64,000 nucleotides of DNA from Bacteroidales bacterium (GTDB lineage Bacteria; Bacteroidota; Bacteroidia; Bacteroidales; WCHB1-69). The first letter of the stretch is position 1. Each line of letters opens with the position of its first letter. The stretch covers positions 150,258 through 214,257 of the forward strand of contig JAFZIP010000007.1 of assembly GCA_017554325.1 (NCBI GenBank). Reading direction: 5' to 3'. Below the pieces are notes generated by a model, which saw only the letters and a program-made list of their open reading frames with translations, did not search any database and was not told where the DNA came from. This document shows positions 15,601-23,114 of this stretch, in pieces. The position numbers and the translations under genes are program-made.

Positions 15601-17572
15601 CAGTGGTCTGTGATACGTTGTCAATGTCCGTGTAGTCCATCCGGACGGTGCCGTTGCCCGTTTTGTTTACGGAAACGTTGTAGCCAAAGTCGGCCACAAA
15701 GTCAATGGCCTCGGTAATCGTCGCGACATAATTATTGTAAGTGCTTTGTAACACACCGTTCCCGTCTGTCCAACGAACGAAGGTGAGGCCAGAGGCGGGG
15801 GTGGCGTTGATGGTGACGATATCGTGGGTGTGTATGCTGGTTGAGCTGACGGTAAAGTCATTATTGATACCCACTGTACCCAAACCGGTTTCGCGTACAG
15901 AGACGGTTACATTATGGGTTGGCGGTTCGGTGATGCTGGCAACGACAACACCGGGGTCGGAGTCGTTGTGGTTGGCATCGCCTTGCACTTTATACCATAC
16001 ATAGTAATTCCCCCATGATTTTCCGGTGGGAATACTTGTCGAATAACCACTGGTGGGGGGCGTAATGTCATCCGTGCCCAGGGCGTACACCATATCGCCG
16101 CCGGTAGCGGTGCCACCATCGGTAAGAAGGCTGATGGTGCTGTTGAGGTATTCCATATCCACACCGGATGTCGGCGCGGTCACCACTGATGAGGCTGCCT
16201 TTGCAATGGAAACAGTAGCAGAACCGATAAAGTTGCTGTAGTGGTCGGCGCTGACTTGATAAAAGACTGTATAGTTGCCGGCGTTGGTGTAGGTGAGACT
16301 TTCGAGGTTGCAGCCACCGTATGTGGTGCCATATTTGATGGTAAGACCTGAGGTGGTGGATGCATTGGGATCAGGTTCAGTAACGGTGACGTTGATTCCA
16401 TAAGCCGTTGTGCCGTCGTAAGTTCCAGATGTGTTTGTTGCTGAAGCCGAAATAGGATAGTTGACATTCAATATGCGCTTGGCATTTTCATAGTCAGCAT
16501 GATAGACGGTAACTTGAGTGGGGGTTCCATCAAAACATGTGGAGGGAATAGTGATGATGAAGTTCTGTCCTATGACATTGGACATGTCCAGCTCGTGTGT
16601 GGTCTCGCCGATGACAATCTTGATTTTTTTCGTTGGGTCAGTCTCGCCCCAATAGCCTTTCACCAGCACAGTGTTGTCCGTAGTAGAAGCGAAGTTTGCC
16701 GTCAAGTTGCCAATAAGGGTAGAGAACGTGATGTCATCCAATAGGTTACCAGAGTTGGGCGTTTGCGCTTCCGACACAAATCCAAATCGCGTCACTGTCT
16801 GTCCTTCTGGAATGGTATATACACCTTGTGCCGTCCACCATCCGTTATAATTGGCACTTTTCGTTAGACGAAGGTACTGCAAATCGGATTCAGATGCGAA
16901 ACCACGGGTGCTGGCATTATTGTCCTTATCCGTCACTCCATTATAACGGAAAAAAGCTGCGGTGTTCACATCTATCTGCGGGTTTAGGTTGTCTGCCCAA
17001 CCGGAGGCATTGATGATATTACCGTTGCCGTCACGGTTTGGTGCGCCAATCTCCACATACATCGGTTGTACTTCATTTCCACCGGATGTGACTCCATGCT
17101 TCAAGGTCCAGCGAATCACATCATTGCCGCAAGTGGTAAGATCCTGATATAACATAGTGGCATGATAGCAGTTCATCTCTACATACTTGTCCGACATAAG
17201 AATGGTGGAGTTATGTTGGCAATTGTGCGTACTGGAGCCATCGGTATATTCAAACAACGTACCGCGCCACCAGCTCAACTCAGTTGTGTTCCAACCCTCA
17301 TCAACACCGTGGAACACTACGTTTGTCGCGTATTTATTACCACCGGAATCGAAGTTTGGGTTGTTTGGACAGGTGTTGTACGTTACGTTATTATACGTAA
17401 AGACCATCCACGGCTCCTCATCAAAACTTCCGTTAAAAATCTGCGTTGGCGTATAGATGCTTGTATTGTCAGCCACTACTATGGGGGTACAAAGGCTCTG
17501 TCCCCAGGCAGGGGTGGTGAAAATAGCCGCAAGTAGCATGACAATGATCGTTTGGACTGGTTTTCTATGCAT
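9608..17572 (-). CDS. Giant secreted multi-repeat protein with C-terminal FISUMP domain
   Basis: The 2,654-residue product begins with a signal peptide (MHRKPVQTIIVMLLAAIFTT, ending near AWG). Residues ~30-280 form a cysteine-containing beta-rich domain that may bind carbohydrate. After that come an MBG-like segment (~380, GTYDGTTAYG), many InlB-B-type units (pattern: FVRWTDGNG, HLKNWTDEND, YHVGSWSNG, FHFVNWTNG, each followed by TxTANF or similar), a Listeria-Bacteroides repeat (~1457, FNSNGG...DGWIP), GLUG-type repeats (~1650-1710, GGLVGNSTGTTIEG), and another such repeat before the end. The last ~190 residues (from ~2465) are a FISUMP domain (CWMAENLRT, GRLYDWYDA, GICPQGWFLPNEEDF, YLWSS, YSVRC). 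There is no T9SS tail. It is probably an extracellular or surface protein; its ligand is unknown. Flanking ATPase genes and the duplicated 3' end suggest a recombining locus. Confidence 0.85.
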   Translation of the reverse strand: MHRKPVQTIIVMLLAAIFTTPAWGQSLCTPIVVADNTSIYTPTQIFNGSFDEEPWMVFTYNNVTYNTCPNNPNFDSGGNKYATNVVFHGVDEGWNTTELSWWRGTLFEYTDGSSTHNCQHNSTILMSDKYVEMNCYHATMLYQDLTTCGNDVIRWTLKHGVTSGGNEVQPMYVEIGAPNRDGNGNIINASGWADNLNPQIDVNTAAFFRYNGVTDKDNNASTRGFASESDLQYLRLTKSANYNGWWTAQGVYTIPEGQTVTRFGFVSEAQTPNSGNLLDDITFSTLIGNLTANFASTTDNTVLVKGYWGETDPTKKIKIVIGETTHELDMSNVIGQNFIITIPSTCFDGTPTQVTVYHADYENAKRILNVNYPISASATNTSGTYDGTTAYGINVTVTEPDPNASTTSGLTIKYGTTYGGCNLESLTYTNAGNYTVFYQVSADHYSNFIGSATVSIAKAASSVVTAPTSGVDMEYLNSTISLLTDGGTATGGDMVYALGTDDITPPTSGYSTSIPTGKSWGNYYVWYKVQGDANHNDSDPGVVVASITEPPTHNVTVSVRETGLGTVGINNDFTVSSTSIHTHDIVTINATPASGLTFVRWTDGNGVLQSTYNNYVATITEAIDFVADFGYNVSVNKTGNGTVRMDYTDIDNVSQTTGEVTSITQRITHSGSEVTLTATPDAHYHFKYWTNSLDDQKVTTNTLTFTPSATITYTAVFAVDTHNVSIALNDPTKGNVFIKQVTQTEDFESGSIPSSWTITGTGQWKVVSNVSGQTGSYCIKSGNAGNPNSTSTITLNINLAHNGSISFRSRISSEVGWDFGIFSIDGTQRLSKSGNEGWTTDTYEVSAGNHTFAWYYTKDNSVNKFDDVFYVDDIVIKEMVPASTEPYRYTYGQTCDILAVPKLYHHLKNWTDENDNVAGTADGKSFAVSGDTTLTANFEASQYTVTLKQGTEDADNWSFSPSTARAGETVTVTYSGTKPIRSLQCPTTYEINSSSDVTTAVNNFNSHPGSRLLFNTDITANLTFTASEGEIDFNNHTLTGYVYAQNNVLGKSITFKDGTVTGGYDGAGGWNNWYYGTVMMENINVSTNQAVWTDGHAYIFCSGNYGPIQNLTRNGADVPGTAVIYNDVTYTSLNTGNNSNWHAGQTSFLNHNATPLVDYDLMEVMPDQQCQQCRQWTFTMPGYNVEATVDYFAVLTLAADGNGTVALDGITAGITDNGNGTYTLPRGTTVTINATPAEHHYMQKWNDEAALNSNVAVSTTFTVTKDTTLTAYFVHKPTLTLNSNPTTRGTVKPEGAPNQLPAGVVQGNNANEYIVDYDTTVKVVATPIDHYHLASWNNIGGNNLTQYVTLTRDSLITGAFAIDTFTLTLKTNDQTMGTLAVVNTGNDAIVSHGTDATGTSTYKVNYGAEVIFKATANTGYHVGSWSNGATVTDLAESTQTITVTSDSTITANFAASQFTISFNSNGGTNVAPITQDYGTTIVAPANPTRENLVFDGWIPAIPSTMPAENLELTAQWNFQGSGTETDPYIIPSTDVWNLLAQKVNAGNTYENKVFLQTADISDVTNMVGSPSTMFSGTYDGGGHTITLNLPTATADDAGPFRSINGATIKNLHTAGTVDGGVYGYAGGIAGRAIGNCNLINCRSSVTITASKDGDGSHGGLVGNSTGTTIEGCIFDGRLITTNNTYNCGGLVGWSQSGTIVHNCLFAPTEFTPAMAANWSSTIGRDGGNNGANYTIINTYYTQEFGWHHQGKQVRSITGGEGVTVANAGTDTVYNVSGITTYGTGIKYNNVLYGGNGDVISLNLSHENQAGHTFNQYTVAGGGTLANSTTNNPTLTMTDADQVINVEWKADLAWQLGDQPVPIEGVSGYVGFENHVTFPTLSNPHNITVTYSSTNTDVATINATGDITFVAAGETTIKATFTGNSDYASDEVTYTLTVKNPDTLTLASNNPQWGSVTLDNASSSNTYPTSTENIYCVLPGTDVTINAAAIQLYHVASWSDEGQHDLSANASYDEYFVTNPDRFPAKSSITITMTGDTTMIATFDINIYNINAAVANGQSELGTVQVAYTDVSNQAQTIATTTTMTEVQATALKGSTTTLTAIPEAGFHFVNWTNGNVVLGTDPTLTSTEDLTATANFDTTHAELAWSEDEFTGYTMINFNNYTPTLNNPHNVNVRYGLVENVTSVKVNPETGYITNDYNVPRLITQGTYHIYAVHETDQTYYYDSVVYTLNVNWGAVVSILKNIEEGGTTAFQNAENDLTHAYSSNNAMMAYLAPGASFTVSADANEGYHFSKWQTGDNVAGYTDFATTSEATYTAPAQITSMFSIGLKAIFDTNTYALNVLSDNTEMGSVSGSNPAAKHFLNYEISATPTLGYFFDQWNDGNTDNPRTVSLISDSTFTAYFAPDTFTITYMDGDVKLKVDTFLYRQPITEYTTSKEKWRFDGWDPEVPELMPAENLTVYAIWYRLCEPLEDVDHNTYPSVNIGNKCWMAENLRTLHYYDGREITNIYEYQSSLYPNAEENVTIFGRLYDWYDAADASRPTRSTRIQGICPQGWFLPNEEDFELLNNADLHTLRSTNYWLYNNGDNSTGFDWRPSGMYNMNTQRYENLLGNAYLWSSFSTSSTEAHCHMADCNCYLIYDMITQKENAYSVRCIQD

Positions 17573-17608
17573 AAATCGGTTGGTTAAGTGTTTTTGTGTT
17601 TAAAAGTT

Positions 17609-17617
17609 GCAAAAATA
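17609..17617 (-). promoter_or_regulatory. Promoter of the giant gene
   Basis: On the minus strand the sequence is TATTTTTGC, 36 bp before the start codon, with an A/T-rich stretch upstream. It indicates that the giant gene is transcribed separately from the ATPase gene behind it. Confidence 0.7.
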
Positions 17618-17751
17618 CAAAAATATTCCACACGCACGCGCGAGGACGAAAAAACATTATAATTTGGACGAAGAAATAGAATGGGTGACTAAAAGTTATA
17701 TGTCATCTTTTTGGAAATCAAATATTTCCAATTTGCAGATGTAACTTTTCG

Positions 17752-18888
17752 TCAGATACCCATCGTCCACAAATTCTTAAAGAAATCTAGTACATATACG
17801 CACTCTATATCGCCGACACTTCGATTGATGGGATCTAAGGAAATTATCATTTTACGACTATTCGGATGTTCCTCTCCAAAAGCCTTCAACCCCTTAAGAT
17901 GCTTTGGCATAACCTCTTCCACTGATTTGATCTCAATAGCGACTCTTGCATCACCCATCACAACATCCACTTCCACTCCCGTATAGGTTCGCCAGTACGA
18001 GAGTTTCTCCTCAGAATGTGAATAATGCATCCAGGCATAAAGTTCCTGAATGACAAGATGTTCGAATGCATGACCATACTCAGGGGTTCCTCTTACCAAT
18101 TCCTTGCGATGCAACAAATAATTGGCTACTCCGACATCAAAATAGTAAAACTTCGGCGCTTGCACCAATTTTCTCTTCATCACCTTTCTGAATGCCGGAA
18201 TACGATAGCCCACAAGTGTATCTTCCAGTATATCAAAGTAAGAACTCACCGTAGTTGCGCTCACGCCGCAATCGGAAGCGATATTGTTGTAATTAACCAT
18301 CTCGCCATCGGTAAGTGCGGCCACTTCCAGAAATCGATGAAATGCATTGAGATTTCTGACCAGAGCTTCTTCTTTGATCTCCTCTTTCAGATAAACTTGT
18401 ACATAGGCCTCCAATTGACGAGTTGGATTCTTGGACAAGTAATGAGTGGGGACCATGCCGTAACAGATGGCCCTTTCAAGATTGAAATCGGGAATTTCAG
18501 CACTGACAAATGGATAGAAATAAACTGGAAGAGCCCTTCCTCCAAGAGTGTTCTTTCCCTTTCTTTTCAATTTACGGGCACTTGAGCCGCACAGTATAAA
18601 AATAAGCTGTTTTTCTGAAATCAACCGATGAACTTCATTGAGCAATTCCGGCACTTCCGGAATCTCATCAATGATGACCAAGGTTCCTTCTGCCTTGTCA
18701 TGCAGCGTCTCGTAGAGCAATTCGGGATGTCGGGTGAAACGATTTTTAAGATTAGAATCAAGCAGGTCGATATAGAAGGTGTCTGGAAATTGTTGACGCA
18801 AAGCAGTCGATTTTCCTGTCTGGCGAGCTCCAAATAAAAAAATACTTCCTTCTAATTCTTTGTTAATCTGTAATATACGGTTAAGCAT
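17752..18888 (-). CDS. DUF4143-family AAA ATPase (copy 2)
   Basis: This 378-residue protein has Walker A GARQTGKS (20-27), Walker B TLVIIDEIPEV (~69-79) and a sensor-like CGSSARKLKR motif. The C-terminal DUF4143 region holds GVEVDVVMGDARVAIEIKS (~302-319), the D...E-x-K arrangement of a PD-(D/E)XK-like fold. A central helix-turn-helix-like segment (CGVSATTVSSYFDILEDTLV, ~210-230) is typical of the family. Function is unknown. It lies upstream of the giant gene on the same strand, 179 bp away, and a fragment of a closely similar gene lies at 9514-9551. Two palindromic repeats occupy its leader. Confidence 0.87.
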   Translation of the reverse strand: MLNRILQINKELEGSIFLFGARQTGKSTALRQQFPDTFYIDLLDSNLKNRFTRHPELLYETLHDKAEGTLVIIDEIPEVPELLNEVHRLISEKQLIFILCGSSARKLKRKGKNTLGGRALPVYFYPFVSAEIPDFNLERAICYGMVPTHYLSKNPTRQLEAYVQVYLKEEIKEEALVRNLNAFHRFLEVAALTDGEMVNYNNIASDCGVSATTVSSYFDILEDTLVGYRIPAFRKVMKRKLVQAPKFYYFDVGVANYLLHRKELVRGTPEYGHAFEHLVIQELYAWMHYSHSEEKLSYWRTYTGVEVDVVMGDARVAIEIKSVEEVMPKHLKGLKAFGEEHPNSRKMIISLDPINRSVGDIECVYVLDFFKNLWTMGI

Positions 18889-18892
18889 AGCC

Positions 18893-18965
18893 TATATGAT
18901 TTTCATTTATACTTTGGATTTTCAACGAAAATCACAAGTGTTACTTTGGATTTTCAATGAAAATC
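18893..18965. repeat. Tandem palindromic repeats in the leader of ATPase copy 2
   Basis: Two copies of ACTTTGGATTTTCAA followed by C/T and GAAAATCA lie at 18911-18933 and 18943-18965, with starts 32 bp apart. The core GATTTTCA-T-TGAAAATC of the second copy is a perfect 17-bp palindrome, and the first copy differs at one base. A third half-site (GATTTTCA) lies at 18896-18903, next to the start codon. The array sits between the promoter and the ATG, so it is placed to act as an operator or as a hairpin in the leader. Confidence 0.65.
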
Positions 18966-18969
18966 AAGT

Positions 18970-18978
18970 GCAAAATTA
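18970..18978 (-). promoter_or_regulatory. Promoter of ATPase copy 2
   Basis: On the minus strand this reads TAATTTTGC, a Bacteroidota -7 element. The repeat array lies just downstream of it, within the predicted leader. Confidence 0.6.
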
Positions 18979-19050
18979 ATAATTATTTTTGATTATCGAA
19001 CGTGTTTGACTTTTTTGCACAAAAAAAGGCCAAGTTTGGAATACGTCTGT

Positions 19051-20622
19051 TCATCGTGAAGAGTGTTTTTCAGCGTCTTGTTCTGCAATGCGATATCTGG
19101 GTATCGGCTTAATGTACAAGTCGGATATTTTATACGGGCGATATTCGTCCAACCATCTGAAATCCTGCAGCTTGCGATCCTTGTCTTCCAATTGTTTGTC
19201 TGGATGTATCTTGCCGTCGGGTTGGTCGTAGAACCGTATCTGGCTGATTTTGTTCTCCTCCAGAAAGATACTCATCTCGTTGGTGATAGAGGTGTTGATG
19301 CCGATGAGTGAACTGTCCTCTTCCTGCAAATAGTAGATGCATTCGGCATTGTTGATGATATCTACACGGTACAGTTCCCTGTTTCTGATATATCCTGTGA
19401 TGTTGATGCCTTTGATCTGGTTGAACTCCGTGTTGTCGAAAAGACCGCCTACGATGAAACCTGCTTTGCAAAGGTCAATCCGCATGTTGGCGGTATCCAA
19501 GATGGTAAAGTGTATGGTGTCGGCGGAAAGCTGGTATCCTTCCGACCAGGCCACGGGATTGTAATACATGGTGATGAGCGAGTCCTCCACCAAATACATC
19601 AGCGAGTCGCAGGCCCCCTGCAGGTTGTGCCTGTAAAATTTGACCTTGTTGTATGCGGCCATCCATTGCGCAGATTGGTTGCTGTCGAACAGGATTTTCA
19701 GCGTGTCTGCGTGCAGGTATAGGGAGTCGTTGTTGTCAATCAGGATCAGCAGGGTGCTGTCGGTGGCAATGGACAATCCTCCGTTTTCGTGGTGTTCCAC
19801 AAAATTGCCTTTGAGGATGTAGTTTTGCTCGGTGTCCACGACGGTGACATTGTTCCAAGCCCGTCCGAATTCAAGATCCTTGTAATAATGCACGGAGTCG
19901 GCGAACAGTTTCTGGGCTTTGTTGAATATCTGCACGTCGCCCGTGAGTTGCGCGTTTTCCCGTTCCGTGTCGTACCAGCCCCGGTTGGTAAATATCTCAC
20001 TGCTGTCTTCGGAGCCCAACAGGTGGGTGGGGGAGATGAAGAAGGCAATCTTGCTCTGTGCGTTGTAACGCAATGAGTCGCAGTCCATGCGGTAGGTCTT
20101 ACTTTTGAGCTGCACGTCGCCATTTCCGTAAGCGTCGTCTGTTTTGGTGTAGTAACGTCCGGTTTGGCTGGAGAGCGTGTCTTCCCCGTTGTAGATTCTC
20201 CCGCCAGTCAGATAATAGCCCATGTCCAAGTTGAGGTCGTAGATCAAACTGTCCGACAGAAGATAGGATTTTTTCTTCTCCAGCCGCACATTGTTCGCGA
20301 TGGAGGCAATCTTGAGGTCGCCGTCGTAATAGGCTTTGCGGCCGTAAAGGACCACGGAATCCCCGACTCGGATTTTCACCCGGTCGCCAAATGCGATGAG
20401 GTAGTTCTCCTTTTCGTACAGGTACGCGCTGTCACAATACCCTCGGATGTTGTCCTGCGCGAATGCCACGTGCCCGATCAACCGTTGTGCCCCGGGCAGG
20501 AACTCTTCGTCATAGAGTCCGATGTCCGCCCGGTATTGGATTTTGCGGTTGTTCTGGGCGGTCGTGGTGCAGACCATACCCAGAAGGAGGCAGAGAAGGA
20601 ATAGGAGCTCAAGCCGGCGCAT
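19051..20622 (-). CDS. OstA-like / LptA-family periplasmic protein
   Basis: This 523-residue secreted protein has a signal peptide (MRRLELLFLLCLLLGMVCTT, then TAQ). It then has repeated OstA_N-type beta-jellyroll elements: IGHVAFAQDNIRGYCDSAYL, RVKIRVGDSVVLYGRKAYYD, VRLEKKKSYLLSDSLIYD and NGDVQLKSKTYRMDCDSLRY. OstA/LptA proteins form the periplasmic bridge that carries lipopolysaccharide to the outer membrane; Bacteroidota carry long OstA-like proteins of this kind. The gene starts two bases after the stop of the MORN lipoprotein gene, so the two are translated together. A role in LPS export is inferred from family. Another LPS export gene, lptE, is at 36941. Confidence 0.78.
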   Translation of the reverse strand: MRRLELLFLLCLLLGMVCTTTAQNNRKIQYRADIGLYDEEFLPGAQRLIGHVAFAQDNIRGYCDSAYLYEKENYLIAFGDRVKIRVGDSVVLYGRKAYYDGDLKIASIANNVRLEKKKSYLLSDSLIYDLNLDMGYYLTGGRIYNGEDTLSSQTGRYYTKTDDAYGNGDVQLKSKTYRMDCDSLRYNAQSKIAFFISPTHLLGSEDSSEIFTNRGWYDTERENAQLTGDVQIFNKAQKLFADSVHYYKDLEFGRAWNNVTVVDTEQNYILKGNFVEHHENGGLSIATDSTLLILIDNNDSLYLHADTLKILFDSNQSAQWMAAYNKVKFYRHNLQGACDSLMYLVEDSLITMYYNPVAWSEGYQLSADTIHFTILDTANMRIDLCKAGFIVGGLFDNTEFNQIKGINITGYIRNRELYRVDIINNAECIYYLQEEDSSLIGINTSITNEMSIFLEENKISQIRFYDQPDGKIHPDKQLEDKDRKLQDFRWLDEYRPYKISDLYIKPIPRYRIAEQDAEKHSSR

Positions 20623-20624
20623 GG

Positions 20625-21293
20625 TTAGGGTATCAATGTGGAGTCAATGTGTTGTGATACAATGCGATCTTGCTTGAATGTAATCTCTTTATACACTTTT
20701 CCGGCAGGATTGTAGTATATTTCCTTGCCTTCCTTGAGGTTGTGCACATAGTGGGTAATCCTGCTGGTCCTGCCGATGGCATCATAGGAAATCAGGTCGC
20801 CGGTTCCGTTTGTGAAATGTCCTTCGCCCACAATAACCCCTCGTTCATCGTAATATGTCCAGTCGCCATCGAACAAGTCGTTCTTGAACATGCCTTCAGC
20901 CTTGATCTGTCCGTTGAAATGGAATTGCTTGTGTGGACCTTCTTTCTTACCATGCACATAGAAAGTCTCTTGGGTTTTCTCTCCATTGGGAGAGTACATG
21001 GTTTCCACCCCTTCTATAGAGTCGTTGACATAGACACAATAGGTGTCCAGGTTTCCGTTTTCAAAATATCGATAAAAATCGCCGTTGCGTTTGCCATTTT
21101 TCATCTCTACTTCTATCTCAATCGTGTTGGGCCAGTGGAACATGTACACGCTTTTTCCGGTCTCCTTTCCGAATTTATAGTGGATGATGGATTGGAGCCG
21201 TCCGTCAGGATAGTAATTCTTCTCAGTCTTGGTGCAGGAGCACAGTGCGACAACTGCCACCAGAAAAAAGAATGCTGTGCACGTTTTTTTCAT
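20625..21293 (-). CDS. MORN-repeat lipoprotein
   Basis: This is a lipoprotein of about 222 residues. The start MKKTCTAFFFLVAVVALCSC gives a lipobox with the acylated cysteine at residue 20. An ATG six bases upstream is possible, but the TTG further upstream overlaps the promoter and is rejected. The mature part consists of at least six MORN_2-type repeats with the pattern NGxxxGxxxxYxxNG (KNGKRNGDFYRYFENGN, HGKKEGPHKQFHFNGQ, NDLFDGDWTYYDERG, NLKEGKEIYYNPAG). Such repeats occur in outer-membrane and surface proteins of the phylum and in so-called YwqK proteins, with no firm function. It is coupled to the downstream ostA-like gene, suggesting an envelope role. Confidence 0.78.
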   Translation of the reverse strand: MKKTCTAFFFLVAVVALCSCTKTEKNYYPDGRLQSIIHYKFGKETGKSVYMFHWPNTIEIEVEMKNGKRNGDFYRYFENGNLDTYCVYVNDSIEGVETMYSPNGEKTQETFYVHGKKEGPHKQFHFNGQIKAEGMFKNDLFDGDWTYYDERGVIVGEGHFTNGTGDLISYDAIGRTSRITHYVHNLKEGKEIYYNPAGKVYKEITFKQDRIVSQHIDSTLIP

Positions 21294-21313
21294 AATCATT
21301 TTGCGTTTAGGCC

Positions 21314-21322
21314 GCAAAAGTA
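21314..21322 (-). promoter_or_regulatory. Promoter of the MORN lipoprotein-ostA operon
   Basis: On the minus strand this reads TACTTTTGC, 20 bp before the chosen start codon. It decides against the upstream in-frame TTG at 21317. Confidence 0.7.
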
Positions 21323-21414
21323 CAAAAAAACGAAGGCAAATGCAATAGAAAAAAATACAGCCGGATTTTTCTGAAAACAGGTTTTCTCCGGCTGTAAACG
21401 AATACCGCCCCTGC

Positions 21415-22965
21415 TTAATACTTGACCACTTTTTTCTGGATGATGCCCGATGAAGTGTGCACTTTCAGGATATATGTGCCGCAGGGAATGTCGGAGATGA
21501 CGAAAGATTGGGTCTCCTGAGGATGGCTCCAGGTCTTCACTGTTTGCCCGAGCAGGTTGTACAGGGTCATGGATTGCACGGTTGTGCGGCCCAGATGGAT
21601 TTTGAAATCGGATTGGGCAGGGTTAGGATAAATGCCAAAAGTGCCGGAATTGAAATCCGCAACGGCAGTGCTGTCTCCTGCTTCCGTGAACTTTGTGATT
21701 CTGATGTTGTTGAGCTGGGTGTTCCCTTTGTCGGAGGCTTGCAATGTCCATCGGATATACCTGGCATCGTGCTCAGAGATGGAATAGGAGAATCGGGTGA
21801 AGTTGTCCACGGATATGTCATCCCCGAAGATGGTGGCTAAGGGAGTCCAGCTTTGGCCATCGACGGAATAGCTGACCGTGAAGGTGACTCCTTCGTATGC
21901 TGACGGGTTGGATCCGCCCTTTTTGCCTTTCAGTTCAAAAAACAGGGTGTCCGGAGCACTGTCCAGGTGGGCAACCAAACTGGCTTCGCCTGCGTGCGAG
22001 GATTCGAATTTGACGGAACCATCCGAGTAGGAGCTTCCTAAATGATAGCCTCTGAAACCTCTCATCTGCAGAATGTCTGTATGGGAGGAGTTGCTGTTGT
22101 CGGAAATGTCGAAGGGAAGGATCACCAGCGAGTTGGTGTCCAGGATGGTGTAAGAGGCTGTGGCAACTTCACTGTCGTACATGTTTTCCTTCGTGGCGAC
22201 GGCTTTGACCGTGCAACTAGAGTTGATGGTAAGGGGCCCTTCGTAGCGGTTGGCGCGGTCGGTTGGCGCGCTGTTGTCCATTGTGTAGTATATCACGGCC
22301 CCTTCCGTGGATGTGGTGATGTTGACGATTTGAGGCTCGTAGTAGGTGCCACCTGCAGGGGAGAGGGTCGGTTTAGCTGCGGTTTCCAGCATAGTCTCTT
22401 CTCCAACTACCAGCGCGAGGTCGTCAATACGGTAATCTACACGTGCCAGATTGGAGAACCGAATATGAAGATTGGCACAGGATGGAATTCCGGGGTAGCG
22501 CACCCGGTACCATCCTGACGTGCCGGTTCCAGTGGGCAGCGTGTCCCATAAGTGCAATCTTGTCCATTGAAGGCTGTCGGCGGAGACCTCGACCACCAGA
22601 CTGTTGCCATTCTCGGCGTTTGTCTTCCGCAGACCGCAATAGAGAGATAGGTTTGTGTCGGCGGCCATGTTGAGACTGGATACCATGAACCACTTGACCG
22701 TGTCGTTGACCATCACGTTGCCGCCGCCAGAGGCCATGCCGTAGTTGTTCGATGCGCTGGAATTCCGGATGTCACAGGTGCCGTCACCGGTGTAAATGAC
22801 CGATTGGTTTTGCCAGCCTGTGTAGTTTTGCACCAGTGTGTTGGCGGTGGGGATGCCGAAATTTTCTTCGTAAACGACACGCTGAGCTTGTGCTGCTGAC
22901 GGAATAAATCCGAAAACCACGGCAAATGAAAACAGAATGTAACTGAGAAAGTCTTGCTTTTTCAT
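21415..22965 (-). CDS. Secreted T9SS cargo with chitobiase-type C-terminal domain
   Basis: This 516-residue exported protein has a signal peptide (MKKQDFLSYILFSFAVVFGF ... AQAQ). Residues ~30-190 form a jelly-roll-like domain. Next is a CHB_HEX_C-type beta-sandwich (~197-272) with PTLSPAGGTYYEPQIVNITT and IYYTMDNSAPT. A second jelly roll (~275-430) ends in NTQLNNIRITKF. The C-terminus (~443-516) is a Por-type sorting domain starting FGIYPNPAQSDF, with YNLLGQTVK and GTYILKVHTSSGIIQKKVVK, which directs transport by the type IX system and surface attachment. There is no catalytic domain, so it is probably a carbohydrate-binding or adhesin protein. It stands alone upstream of the MORN gene. Confidence 0.85.
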   Translation of the reverse strand: MKKQDFLSYILFSFAVVFGFIPSAAQAQRVVYEENFGIPTANTLVQNYTGWQNQSVIYTGDGTCDIRNSSASNNYGMASGGGNVMVNDTVKWFMVSSLNMAADTNLSLYCGLRKTNAENGNSLVVEVSADSLQWTRLHLWDTLPTGTGTSGWYRVRYPGIPSCANLHIRFSNLARVDYRIDDLALVVGEETMLETAAKPTLSPAGGTYYEPQIVNITTSTEGAVIYYTMDNSAPTDRANRYEGPLTINSSCTVKAVATKENMYDSEVATASYTILDTNSLVILPFDISDNSNSSHTDILQMRGFRGYHLGSSYSDGSVKFESSHAGEASLVAHLDSAPDTLFFELKGKKGGSNPSAYEGVTFTVSYSVDGQSWTPLATIFGDDISVDNFTRFSYSISEHDARYIRWTLQASDKGNTQLNNIRITKFTEAGDSTAVADFNSGTFGIYPNPAQSDFKIHLGRTTVQSMTLYNLLGQTVKTWSHPQETQSFVISDIPCGTYILKVHTSSGIIQKKVVKY

Positions 22966-23114
22966 AGTTTTTCGTTTTTTTTAATGGTTAATAAATAAAT
23001 TGTTGCAGACATAAATCTGCATTCATGGATATGCGTTCAAAAACGGCGCAAAGATAAAATAAAAATCCGATAATGCAATATTTTGTGGAAAAATATTTAA
23101 AAGATAGTTAATAT

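Noticed and set aside
7817..19050. Attachment-site duplication of the tmRNA 3' end
   Set aside because: I looked for the TTCGACTCCCGC segment again in the accessory region and its right border and did not find it.
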